A DNA stretch of 17,344 nt from Lachnospiraceae bacterium UBA3821 (lineage in GTDB: Bacteria > Bacillota > Clostridia > Lachnospirales > Lachnospiraceae): contig DFDT01000051.1 in the NCBI GenBank assembly GCA_002368865.1, positions 1 through 17,344 on the forward strand, given 5' to 3'. Position 1 is the stretch's first letter. Every line of letters begins with the position of its first letter. Positions 4,639 to 12,931 of the stretch are shown in pieces. Below the pieces are notes generated by a model. That model saw only the letters and a list, made by a program, of their open reading frames with translations, did no database searches and was not told the origin of the DNA. A program made the position numbers and the translations under genes.

Positions 4639-7419
4639 GTGAGTATGGTAGTTGGTATTTTGGCGCATGTGGATGCGGGCAAGACAACGTTGGCGGAATG
4701 CATATTGCATTTGAGTGGGAAACTGCGTCAGACCGGCAGGGTGGATCACGGGGATGCGTTTCTGGATCATTATGAGTTGGAGCGGAAGCGTGGGATTACG
4801 ATCTTTTCCAAGCAGGCACGGTTTACATGGAAAGATATGGAGGTAACTCTGCTGGATACGCCGGGACATGTGGATTTTGCGGCAGAGATGGAGCGGACGC
4901 TGGCAGTGCTTGACTGCGCTATATTGGTGATAAACGGAACGGACGGAGTCCAGGGACACACAAGAACATTGTGGAAACTCCTGGACTATTATGACGTTCC
5001 GGTTTTTGTATTTGTAAATAAAATGGATCAGCCGGGAAATGACCGGGCGGTGCTAATGGAGCAGCTGAAGCGCCAATTGAGCGGAAATTGCGTGTGCTTT
5101 TCTGCAGAGGATCCTGGGAAGGGTGTCTATGCGGAAGGTGCCGCGTGGCTGGAGGAGGTTGCAACCTGTGAGGAGACGCTGATGAACCGGTATTTGGAAA
5201 CCGGAGAACTGAGGAAGGAGCAGATCGCGCAGGCAATCTGGGACAGGCAGGTTTTTCCGTGCTATTTCGGTGCGGCGCTGAAGGAAGAGGGGGTGGAGGC
5301 ACTTCTTGACGGAATAGCGTTGTATCGGAAGGCGTATCGGGCGGTCTGTCCGGCGGAGGAGGAGTATCCGGAGACGTTTGGCGCCAGGGTTTATCAGATC
5401 ACCAGAGACAGTGCGGGAATGCGGCTCACGCACATTAAGGTTACGGGCGGCAGGCTGCGGGTAAAGCAGTTTTTGGATAACAAATCCAGTGCCCAGAGTG
5501 AGGATGAGGTGTTTTCGGAGAAAGCGGATCAGCTGCGGTTGTATAACGGGACAGAGTATGCGCTGGCGGAGGAAGTGAAGGCAGGCGAAATCTGTGCGGT
5601 GACCGGACTGACGAAGACCTTTGTAGGACAGGGACTGGGATTTGAGACGGAAAATGAGAAGCCAGTGTTAGAGCCGGTGCTGACATACCGGATCGAACTG
5701 CCGGAGGGCGAGGACGCAGTGCGGGTGCTGGGACTGCTTCGGCAGCTGGAGGAAGAAGAACCGCTCCTGCATATTCTGTGGCAGGAGGCGACGAAGGAAA
5801 TCCATGCGCAGGTCATGGGTGAAGTGCAGATAGAGATTTTGCAGGAGTTGATCGCGGAACGGTTTGGGCTGGAGGTTACATTTGGCGAGGGAAGTATCGT
5901 TTATAAGGAGACACTGGCGAAACCGGTGGTCGGGGTCGGCCATTTTGAACCGCTCCGGCATTATGCGGAGGTGGAACTCCTGTTGGAGCCCGGGGAACCC
6001 GGAAGCGGCATGCAGTTTGCCAGTGTTTGCAGTGAGGATGGGTTGGATCGGAACTGGCAGCGGTTGATCCTGACCCATCTGGAGGAGCGGTCGCATGTCG
6101 GGGTGCTTATAGGCGCACCGGTGACGGATCTGCGGATTCTGTTGGTGGCGGGAAGAGCCCACGCCAAACATACCGAGGGCGGTGATTTCAGGCAGGCGAC
6201 CTACCGGGCAGTCAGACAGGGCTTGCGCAGCGGGGAGTGTGTTTTGCTGGAACCCATGTTTTCTTTTGTTCTGGAACTTCCCACAGAGTATCTGGGACGG
6301 GCCATGTCGGATGTGCAGCGGATGTACGGCAGTTTTGAGACGCCGGTGACAGAGGGGGACCGGAGTATGCTCAAGGGTCGGGCACCGGTGGCGACCATGC
6401 GGGACTATCAGCGGGAGGTGGCTGCGTATACCCATGGAACAGGCCACTTTGCCTGCACGCCGGACGGATATGCACCCTGTCACAACGTGGAGGAAGTGAT
6501 CGCTCATCAGGGGTACGATCCCGAGGCGGATGTGGCAAACCCGACGGGATCGGTGTTTTGCGCTCATGGGGCAGGCTTCCTGGTGGACTGGGATCAGGTG
6601 CCGGTGTACGCCCATGTGGAGATCCCGGCAGATATTAAGGCGCTTGTGGAACAGGCAGGGCGTGAGGAACAGGGGAAGCCGGGAGCGGTGGACGGATCAG
6701 GAGAGCAGAGGGAATCTGCAGGGCGAAGCGGAGGACGTGCACAGGGTAGCACGGAGCGCTATATCACCCAGGAGGAGATCGAGCAGATTTTCGCGCAGAC
6801 CTATGGAAAAAAGGAAAAGGATGCAAGACACCGCAGGCGGTATCATGTGACCAGGCGAGACAGCGGAATGGGGGCTGCGGGTGGTCAGGCTGGCGGATAT
6901 GGCGATGGTTCGGGCAACACAAGCAGATTGAGCAGTAGTGCAAAATCAGGAGCGGCGAAGAAGTCCTGTCTGTTGGTAGACGGCTATAATATTATTTTTG
7001 CGTGGGACGAGCTGCGCGCTCTCTCGGAAGTTAATATTGATAGTGCCAGAGACAGGCTGATGGATATTCTGAGTAATTATCAGGGAACACTGGGAGGAGA
7101 ACTGATTTTGGTGTTTGACGCCTACAAGGTAAAAGGCAATCCGGGCAGTACCCTGAAGTATCACAATATTTATGTGATTTATACCAGAGAAGCAGAGACC
7201 GCGGATCAGTATATCGAGAAGACAGTGCATGAGATGGCGGATCAATATCAGATCACGGTGGCAACGTCCGACCGCCTGGAGCAGATGATCATATGGGGCG
7301 ACGGAGCGATGCGGATGTCGGCAAGGGGCCTGTATGAGGCGGTTGAGAATGCAGCAAAAGAGCTGCGGGAAAACTATACGGAGCAGGACAGCAGGATTGC
7401 GTTCAGACCTTTTTTGTGA
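4639..7419 (+). CDS. EF-G/Tet(M)-like translational GTPase fused to a C-terminal NYN (Rae1/YacP-like) nuclease domain
   Basis: The protein is 926 residues from the GTG at 4639, chosen because AAAGGAG at 4625-4631 lies 7 bp before it; ATG 4645 is a possible alternative. The GTPase core is complete: GILAHVDAGKTT (6-17), RGITI (51-55), DTPGH with the catalytic His (73-77) and NKMD (127-130). EF-G-like domains II to V follow to about residue 670, with Tet(M)-like wording such as LELPTEYLGRAMSDVQ. A Gly/Arg/Ser-rich linker holds a helix-like YITQEEIEQIFAQTYG (708-723) and a basic run. Residues 775 to the end are a NYN/PIN-like domain resembling B. subtilis Rae1 (YacP), with acidic positions in LVDGYN (D781), VFDA (D827), ETAD (E853, D856) and ATSD (D878). 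Rae1 cuts mRNA in the ribosomal A site. Automated annotation would likely say tetracycline resistance, but the resistance loop is not Tet(M)-like. It heads the long operon. Confidence 0.88.
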   Translation: MSMVVGILAHVDAGKTTLAECILHLSGKLRQTGRVDHGDAFLDHYELERKRGITIFSKQARFTWKDMEVTLLDTPGHVDFAAEMERTLAVLDCAILVINGTDGVQGHTRTLWKLLDYYDVPVFVFVNKMDQPGNDRAVLMEQLKRQLSGNCVCFSAEDPGKGVYAEGAAWLEEVATCEETLMNRYLETGELRKEQIAQAIWDRQVFPCYFGAALKEEGVEALLDGIALYRKAYRAVCPAEEEYPETFGARVYQITRDSAGMRLTHIKVTGGRLRVKQFLDNKSSAQSEDEVFSEKADQLRLYNGTEYALAEEVKAGEICAVTGLTKTFVGQGLGFETENEKPVLEPVLTYRIELPEGEDAVRVLGLLRQLEEEEPLLHILWQEATKEIHAQVMGEVQIEILQELIAERFGLEVTFGEGSIVYKETLAKPVVGVGHFEPLRHYAEVELLLEPGEPGSGMQFASVCSEDGLDRNWQRLILTHLEERSHVGVLIGAPVTDLRILLVAGRAHAKHTEGGDFRQATYRAVRQGLRSGECVLLEPMFSFVLELPTEYLGRAMSDVQRMYGSFETPVTEGDRSMLKGRAPVATMRDYQREVAAYTHGTGHFACTPDGYAPCHNVEEVIAHQGYDPEADVANPTGSVFCAHGAGFLVDWDQVPVYAHVEIPADIKALVEQAGREEQGKPGAVDGSGEQRESAGRSGGRAQGSTERYITQEEIEQIFAQTYGKKEKDARHRRRYHVTRRDSGMGAAGGQAGGYGDGSGNTSRLSSSAKSGAAKKSCLLVDGYNIIFAWDELRALSEVNIDSARDRLMDILSNYQGTLGGELILVFDAYKVKGNPGSTLKYHNIYVIYTREAETADQYIEKTVHEMADQYQITVATSDRLEQMIIWGDGAMRMSARGLYEAVENAAKELRENYTEQDSRIAFRPFL

Positions 7420-7446
7420 TAAGATACCCACTGGGAGAAATTTTTC

Positions 7447-9882
7447 ATGAGAGATCAAATTATCGGGTATATGAAGAAGCATAAGATCAGGCTGGCTGCA
7501 GGATGTCTTCTGCTGTTGGTGGAGCTTGGCTTGTTTTTTGGAAGTGGCGTGATGCTGGAGGATCAGACGCATTTCCATTCGGGAGAAGGCGCAAGGGGAG
7601 TTGCTTTTTCGGACACGGTTCTCATACGTCAGGAGTTTGTACCGGGATATGACCATATGCATGAAATCAGTATTTTATTGGATATGGGAACAGAACGTGA
7701 TGATGGGATAGTTCATGTGGAGATTCTGGCTAATGGGGAGGAGAAAGTATATCAGGCCAGTCTGCCATTTTCGGACATGGAGGACATGGCGTTTACCGAT
7801 CTGGAGATTCCATCCGCACTATCAGGCGGAAAAACGTATTATCTGGATATCTGGTGCGAGCCGTCTTCCCTTGGAGAGTACCCGGAGATTATGGTGGGAG
7901 ATACAAAACAGATTCTGCCTGAAAACCGGAAACTGCAATCTGTTTCTTTGACAGAAAACGTGCAGAAGGATGCAGCTGATAACGAGATCGGAAGCGATCA
8001 ACTGATCATGCGCTATCAGTATACGGATGTGATGCCTGCAAAAAAAGCGGTAAAGATAGTGATACTTTGTCTGTTTACTGCATTGGCTGTTGGAGTTGGA
8101 ATACCGCACGATCGGAAGATACGACAGATTGCAGGTTGCCTGCTGTTGATATTGATGCCCCTGCTTCTGGGCAGATGGCTGGAATTATTGAATTACAAGG
8201 AAGTTTTTTACCGGCCTATGGCGATGGCGTGGAACATTTTTCTTATGTATTTGATAGAGTTGTTGTTCCTGCTTGTAACATATTCACCGGGTATTACGGT
8301 CATATTGTCCGGACTGCTGTTGACAGGATTATATTCTGCCAACTATTTTGTGTATTATTATCGGGGTACCCCGCTGCGAATTGCAGAATTCACCGCTGTT
8401 AAGACTGCCCAAAATGTGATAGGCGGATTTCAGTTTGTGCCCAATGATCGTTTGGCATTCGCCTGGGGGATGTCGCTTTTGTTTCTTATTATGGCGGTCC
8501 AGACGGGAGTTGGCCGAAAAACGCGTATGCATAAAATGAGTTTCCGTGTATTGGTGCGCCTGGGAAGCGTGCTTCTGGCAGCTGTGCTTGGCTGGGGATG
8601 CCTGTGGATGGTAGGAGAAACGCCTATACTGAGCAAAACCGGTCTGATAGGACGGGATGAGATGTCTGCCGTGAACAGACAGGCAATTTATGAGATCAAT
8701 GGTTATCTTGTGGGGCTGATCACGGATTATCAGAGTTCCGGGTTTCCCAGGCCGGATGAGTATTCCCAAGAGGCTGTAGCGCATATTTTTTCAAACTATT
8801 CTGCCGGACAGGCGCTGACACAAGAGGAGCAGGAAGCGTTGCCGCATATTTTCTTTATCATGAATGAAAGTCTGGCGGATCTGAGGGTATATGGCGAATT
8901 AAATCTGAATCAGGAGTATCTGCCCTTTCTGAGTTCTATGCGCGAAAATACAATACGGGGTTATACGAATGTATCGGTATTCGGGGGCGGTACGGCGAAT
9001 TCAGAATTTGAGGCATTGACAGGATGTACGATGGCGTTCTTTGATAGCAGTATGTATCCCTATCAACAGATGATAAATGGTCCGCTCGATTCTGTGGTGA
9101 CCTGTGCAAAGAAATCCGGGTATACAACGTATTCCATGCATCCCGCGCCAAGGACCAATTGGAACAGGGCTGTGGTATACGGCTATTTGGGGTTTGACGA
9201 TTTCCTGTGGGATACGGATTTCCCCGATGCAGAGGAATATTATGATAAGATATCCGATCAGGCCACTTATGATAAGATCATTTCGTTGTACGAGAACAGA
9301 CAAGAGAAAGAGAAACTGTTTGTTTTTGATATTACACTGCAGAACCATGGGGGATATAGCGGTCATAACGAGCCATATGAGGTCAATGAATTGAACCTGA
9401 AAAACGGACAGATGGATGAATATCTTTCTCTGGCGAAGATATCGGATGAGGCTTTTGAAAATCTTGTGACCTACTTTGCAGATCAGGACGAAAAAGTTAT
9501 TATCTGCATGTTTGGAGATCATCATCCTTTTGTGACAAGTATTTTGACACCATATGCATCCAATACGGAAAGCGAGAACATGATGAATATGTATAAGACT
9601 CCGTTTGTCATATGGGCAAATTATGATATAGAGGAAGCAGAGGGATTGGACATTAGCGCCAATTATCTGGGAGGAATGTTGTTGGAACAGGCAGGGATTC
9701 CTCTTTCTCCCTGGTTTGCATTTCTGAGGGAGCTGCGAAGAAGTTATCCCATTGTCACTGCAATTGGATGTGTGGATGACAGGGGGGATTATTTGTACAG
9801 TGATGATGCTGCCTTTGAAGAATATCGTATTTTGGAATATGATCATATGCAGGGTGAGAAGGGCTATCAATGGGCATATTAG
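7447..9882 (+). CDS. LTA synthase family phosphoglycerol transferase (sulfatase-fold membrane protein)
   Basis: This 811-residue membrane enzyme belongs to the LtaS/sulfatase fold, whose members move glycerol-phosphate from phosphatidylglycerol onto an acceptor outside the membrane. One membrane helix (about 14-33) is followed by an extracytoplasmic beta-rich segment to about residue 195. A block of about five or six helices (200-400) precedes the catalytic domain (about 465-790). Active-site landmarks match LtaS: the acid in MNES (E474), the nucleophile threonine in FGGGTANSEFE (T516), the histidine in QNHGGY (H634) and GDHHP (D691, H692). The start has GGGAG 9 bp upstream and lies 27 bp after the GTPase gene with no terminator between. 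The segment between helix 1 and the helix bundle is not part of classical LtaS. The acceptor could be a teichoic acid or another envelope glycan. Confidence 0.85.
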   Translation: MRDQIIGYMKKHKIRLAAGCLLLLVELGLFFGSGVMLEDQTHFHSGEGARGVAFSDTVLIRQEFVPGYDHMHEISILLDMGTERDDGIVHVEILANGEEKVYQASLPFSDMEDMAFTDLEIPSALSGGKTYYLDIWCEPSSLGEYPEIMVGDTKQILPENRKLQSVSLTENVQKDAADNEIGSDQLIMRYQYTDVMPAKKAVKIVILCLFTALAVGVGIPHDRKIRQIAGCLLLILMPLLLGRWLELLNYKEVFYRPMAMAWNIFLMYLIELLFLLVTYSPGITVILSGLLLTGLYSANYFVYYYRGTPLRIAEFTAVKTAQNVIGGFQFVPNDRLAFAWGMSLLFLIMAVQTGVGRKTRMHKMSFRVLVRLGSVLLAAVLGWGCLWMVGETPILSKTGLIGRDEMSAVNRQAIYEINGYLVGLITDYQSSGFPRPDEYSQEAVAHIFSNYSAGQALTQEEQEALPHIFFIMNESLADLRVYGELNLNQEYLPFLSSMRENTIRGYTNVSVFGGGTANSEFEALTGCTMAFFDSSMYPYQQMINGPLDSVVTCAKKSGYTTYSMHPAPRTNWNRAVVYGYLGFDDFLWDTDFPDAEEYYDKISDQATYDKIISLYENRQEKEKLFVFDITLQNHGGYSGHNEPYEVNELNLKNGQMDEYLSLAKISDEAFENLVTYFADQDEKVIICMFGDHHPFVTSILTPYASNTESENMMNMYKTPFVIWANYDIEEAEGLDISANYLGGMLLEQAGIPLSPWFAFLRELRRSYPIVTAIGCVDDRGDYLYSDDAAFEEYRILEYDHMQGEKGYQWAY

Positions 9883-9894
9883 AAGGAGTAGAGT

Positions 9895-10857
9895 ATGATT
9901 GATTATTTTTTTGATCCGGAACGCAGTATTTTGGCATTTGCAGGTATTTTAGCTGCATTTGCACTTACGGTGATCATGACAGGAAAATTAAGTCCTTATC
10001 TGCCAAAGGATGGCGGCAGGGAGTTTGCCCATGATGGTAAACTGTCCGCCGGGAAGCCCAGGGGTGCCGGGATCATCTTTGTACTGGTATTTGTAGCGTC
10101 GGTGCTTTTGTTTGTGCCGTTACAGGTGGAGCTGGTCGTTTATCTGGTGCTGATCGTGCTGTGTATGTTGACGGGTTTTTTTGATGATGCAGCTGAGAAG
10201 CCTTGGGGAGAATACAGAAAGGGATTATTGGATCTGTGTATTGCAGTGATGACGGCGGTAAATTTCCTTCAGCATAATCCCAGCGAGGTGGAACTGGCTT
10301 TTTTTCATGTAAAATTTGAATTGAATCCGGTAGTATTTGCAATCCTTGCGGTAATATTGGTCTGGACATCTGTGAATGTGACAAATTGCGCGGATGGTGT
10401 GGACGGGCTGTCGGGGACGTTAGCGATCATCACGCTGGTTACGATCTACTATATAGACCGGATGAAGGAACGGCCGGACAACTTCTCATTTCCGATCTTG
10501 TTGTTTGCAGCGTGTCTTTTGGGCTATCTGTGGTATAACGCTACGCCCAGCAAGCTGATGATGGGAGATGCAGGCAGCCGTGCTATGGGCTTGATGATTG
10601 CGATCGCCATTCTGAAGACAGGGTGCCCGTTCCTCTATATTCCGGTGGCATTGGTGCTGATCCTGGATGGTGGTTTGGGTTTGTTAAAGGTGTTTTTGCT
10701 GCGGTTTTTGAAGATCCATATTTTTAAAAATACCAGGATGCCGCTGCACGATCATGTGCGGAAGGTGTTGGGATGGTCCAATACGCAGACGGTTTACCGT
10801 TTTGCGATTATTCAGATTGTGCTGTCCGCAGCGGTGATCTATGGGATGCAGATATAG
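9895..10857 (+). CDS. MraY-like prenyl-phosphate sugar-phosphate transferase
   Basis: This 320-residue polytopic membrane protein belongs to the MraY/WecA superfamily, which transfers a phospho-sugar from a nucleotide donor to undecaprenyl phosphate. Its length equals that of MraY. Motifs in order are GKPRGAGI (53-60), the aspartate pair in GFFDDAAEKPWG (D97, D98), NCADGVDG (164-171), LMMGDAGSRAMG (221-232) and PLHDHVRKVLGW (293-304). In standard MraY the last motif is a triple histidine, HHH; here it is H295-D296-H297. AAGGAG at 9883-9888 directly follows the upstream stop codon and lies 6 bp before the ATG. Its neighbours are an LTA synthase homologue and greA, not cell-division (dcw) genes, so it is probably a second MraY-like enzyme. 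Donor sugar and product are unknown. It could still be annotated mraY by similarity. Confidence 0.83.
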   Translation: MIDYFFDPERSILAFAGILAAFALTVIMTGKLSPYLPKDGGREFAHDGKLSAGKPRGAGIIFVLVFVASVLLFVPLQVELVVYLVLIVLCMLTGFFDDAAEKPWGEYRKGLLDLCIAVMTAVNFLQHNPSEVELAFFHVKFELNPVVFAILAVILVWTSVNVTNCADGVDGLSGTLAIITLVTIYYIDRMKERPDNFSFPILLFAACLLGYLWYNATPSKLMMGDAGSRAMGLMIAIAILKTGCPFLYIPVALVLILDGGLGLLKVFLLRFLKIHIFKNTRMPLHDHVRKVLGWSNTQTVYRFAIIQIVLSAAVIYGMQI

Positions 10858-10871
10858 AGAGGTGAAAGGTT

Positions 10872-11372
10872 ATGTATGATGAGTTGACTCCCAGTGATAT
10901 CAAGAAGATGGAGGAAGAGATAGAGTACCGGAAACTGGTGGTGCGTCCGAAAGCGTTGGAGGATGTGAAAGAGACCAGGGCGCATGGGGATCTGAGCGAG
11001 AATTTTGAGTACCATGCGGCAAAGAAGTATAAGAACCAGAATGAAAGCCGGATCCGGTATCTGGAGCGGATGATCAAGACGGCGAAGGTGATCTCGGAGG
11101 ATTCCGCTGAGGATGAGGTCGGCATCAACAATACGGTAAAAGTGGTTTTTCTGGATGATGGCAGTGAGGAGACATACAAGATCGTGACGACTGTGCGGGG
11201 GAATTCCCTGGCCGGGCTGATCAGCAATGAGTCCCCGTTGGGCAAGGCGCTTCTGGGCAAAAAGGTTGGAGACGTGGCGCATGTGCAGGTGAACGATACG
11301 GTGGGGTATGACGTGCGTATCGTGAGTTTTGAGAATACGGAAGATGACGGAGATAAGATCAGGAGTTTTTAG
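10872..11372 (+). CDS. greA: GreA/GreB family transcription elongation factor
   Basis: This 166-residue protein has the GreA layout. An N-terminal antiparallel coiled coil runs to about residue 75, and its tip loop TRAHGDLSENFEYHAAK carries the conserved acidic residues D40 and E43, which reach into RNA polymerase's secondary channel and stimulate cleavage of backtracked RNA. A C-terminal FKBP-like domain follows, with the family ending EESPLGKALLG-like text (here NESPLGKALLGKKVGD). The ATG at 10872 sits 14 bp after the MraY-like stop, behind an AGGTG-type ribosome site. Many Firmicutes carry greA beside lysS; here it is embedded in an envelope gene run. It may be a second Gre factor, so the symbol is given for the family rather than proven orthology. 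Confidence 0.9.
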   Translation: MYDELTPSDIKKMEEEIEYRKLVVRPKALEDVKETRAHGDLSENFEYHAAKKYKNQNESRIRYLERMIKTAKVISEDSAEDEVGINNTVKVVFLDDGSEETYKIVTTVRGNSLAGLISNESPLGKALLGKKVGDVAHVQVNDTVGYDVRIVSFENTEDDGDKIRSF

Positions 11373-11389
11373 GGATCAGAGGAGCTTTT

Positions 11390-12928
11390 ATGAAGAAATA
11401 TCTTTTGTTTGACCTGGATGGTACGCTGACGGATCCGAAGGTCGGCATTACAACTTGTGTGCAGTATGCACTGGCGTCTTTTGGCATCGAGGAGCCTGAC
11501 CTGGACAAGCTGACTCCGTTTATCGGACCGCCCCTTCGGGACAGTTTTATGCGGTTTTATGACTTTGATGAGGAGCAGGCGGAGCAAGCGGTTGCGAAGT
11601 ACAGGGAACGCTTTCAGGATGTGGGCATTTTTGAAAATGAGGTGTATGAGGGAATCCCGCATATGCTGCGGATACTGCAGTCCAAAGGGCTTTATCTGGC
11701 GGTGGCGTCTTCCAAGCCGCAGGTATATGTGGAACGAATTTTGGAGCATTTTGACCTGAAAAAATACTTCAAGGTGATCGTGGGCAGTGAGTTGGATGGG
11801 ACCAGAGAGAGTAAGGATGAGGTGGTGCAGGAAGCGCTGAACCGCCTTTTTGCGTATAAACCGATCCAACGGGATCAGGTGTATATGATCGGTGACAGAT
11901 GCTTTGACATTGAAGGCGCGAAGGCGCAGATGGTGGAAAGTGTAGGGGTCACCTACGGTTTCGGAGACATGGAAGAGTTGAAGGCTGCCAAGGCGGATTA
12001 TATTGTGCGCAGTGTGGCGGAACTGGAGAAGTTTCTGCTGCGCGGTGTGGAGGAGGAAAGGCAGGCAGAGGCGAAGAAAAAGGGTTTGACCTTGGGCAAT
12101 ATGTGGGTAATGCTTTTTTCTTTCCTGATCTTTATGGGCGTGCGCAGCGTAGTCATGTATGCGGTGGAACTGCTCTGTGTACAGATGTGGAATTGGAATC
12201 TGCCGGAATGGCTGGATCGCTTTTTGTTTGCGCGAGATGCAGCGCTGGCGGACGGCGCGCAGTTCGCATTTACCGGAAACCAGAGTGTGCTGCGGTCGGC
12301 GCTGGGATTTCTGGGCGGAGCGTTAGCCGTCAGAAAGGATGCGGTGAGGCTGATCCGGGAGACTGCGGAGGATACGAAGCTTGCGCATCTGCGGAAAGAA
12401 GAGAGGGTGAATTATCTGCTTTTTGCAGGCGCCGTGGTCGGCGCGGCTGTGGGGTTGAATCTGTTGTTAGACCTGATGGGATTGGTGGATAAGTCTGAGG
12501 CCTATCAGGCGGTGAGAGCGGATCAGTATTCTGCGAATTTCTTTCTGGGTTTACTTGCCTTCGGGATACTATCCCCTACGGCGGAGGAATTATTATTCCG
12601 TGGGATTCTTCACAATTATCTGCGGAAATTTTATCCGGTGCGGCTGACGTTGTTGGTATCGTCGGCGTTGTTTGGACTGTATCATATGAATTTTGTGCAG
12701 GGAATGTATGGCTTTCTGATGGGCTGCCTGATCGCGTACGGGTATGAATTTTTCGGAGATTTTAGAGTGGCATTGGCGGCGCATGCAGGGGCGAATATTC
12801 TGGTGTATTGTTTGTCCTATACGGCTTTAGCGGGTACGGCGTTTGTGAGCTGGCCGGTGTGTCTGCTCTTTGGGGCGTTGGCGGTGGTCTGCCTGCGGAT
12901 TCTGAGTAAGAAGAAAGATGTGTTATAA
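11390..12928 (+). CDS. HAD phosphatase fused to a CPBP intramembrane protease
   Basis: This is a 512-residue two-domain fusion. Residues 1-220 are a HAD hydrolase of phosphoglycolate-phosphatase type: FDLDGTLTD (D8, D10), AVASSK (S107 or S108), K142 in ESKDE, and MIGDRCFDIEGA (D169, D173). All four HAD motifs are intact. A charged linker leads into a membrane domain (about 236-508) with the CPBP/CAAX-protease motifs SPTAEELLFRG (E399, E400, R404), FGLYH (F428, H432) and AAHAGAN (H465, N469). CPBP enzymes cleave within membranes or process small peptides. The reading frame is continuous through the linker with no stop or compositional break, so this looks like a true fusion rather than an assembly join. 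AGAGGAG at 11378-11384 marks the start, and the next gene begins 3 bp after its stop. The substrate of either half is unknown. Confidence 0.87.
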   Translation: MKKYLLFDLDGTLTDPKVGITTCVQYALASFGIEEPDLDKLTPFIGPPLRDSFMRFYDFDEEQAEQAVAKYRERFQDVGIFENEVYEGIPHMLRILQSKGLYLAVASSKPQVYVERILEHFDLKKYFKVIVGSELDGTRESKDEVVQEALNRLFAYKPIQRDQVYMIGDRCFDIEGAKAQMVESVGVTYGFGDMEELKAAKADYIVRSVAELEKFLLRGVEEERQAEAKKKGLTLGNMWVMLFSFLIFMGVRSVVMYAVELLCVQMWNWNLPEWLDRFLFARDAALADGAQFAFTGNQSVLRSALGFLGGALAVRKDAVRLIRETAEDTKLAHLRKEERVNYLLFAGAVVGAAVGLNLLLDLMGLVDKSEAYQAVRADQYSANFFLGLLAFGILSPTAEELLFRGILHNYLRKFYPVRLTLLVSSALFGLYHMNFVQGMYGFLMGCLIAYGYEFFGDFRVALAAHAGANILVYCLSYTALAGTAFVSWPVCLLFGALAVVCLRILSKKKDVL

Positions 12929-12931
12929 TTT

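Noticed and set aside
5668..6615. A 315-codon minus-strand open frame inside the GTPase gene
   Set aside because: Low-quality composition (His/Arg/Pro/Gln-rich), no ribosome site or motif, and fully contained in a well-supported gene.
9001..9870. A 289-codon minus-strand open frame inside the LTA synthase homologue
   Set aside because: It lies opposite the catalytic domain whose active-site residues are recognisable on the plus strand; no motif of its own.
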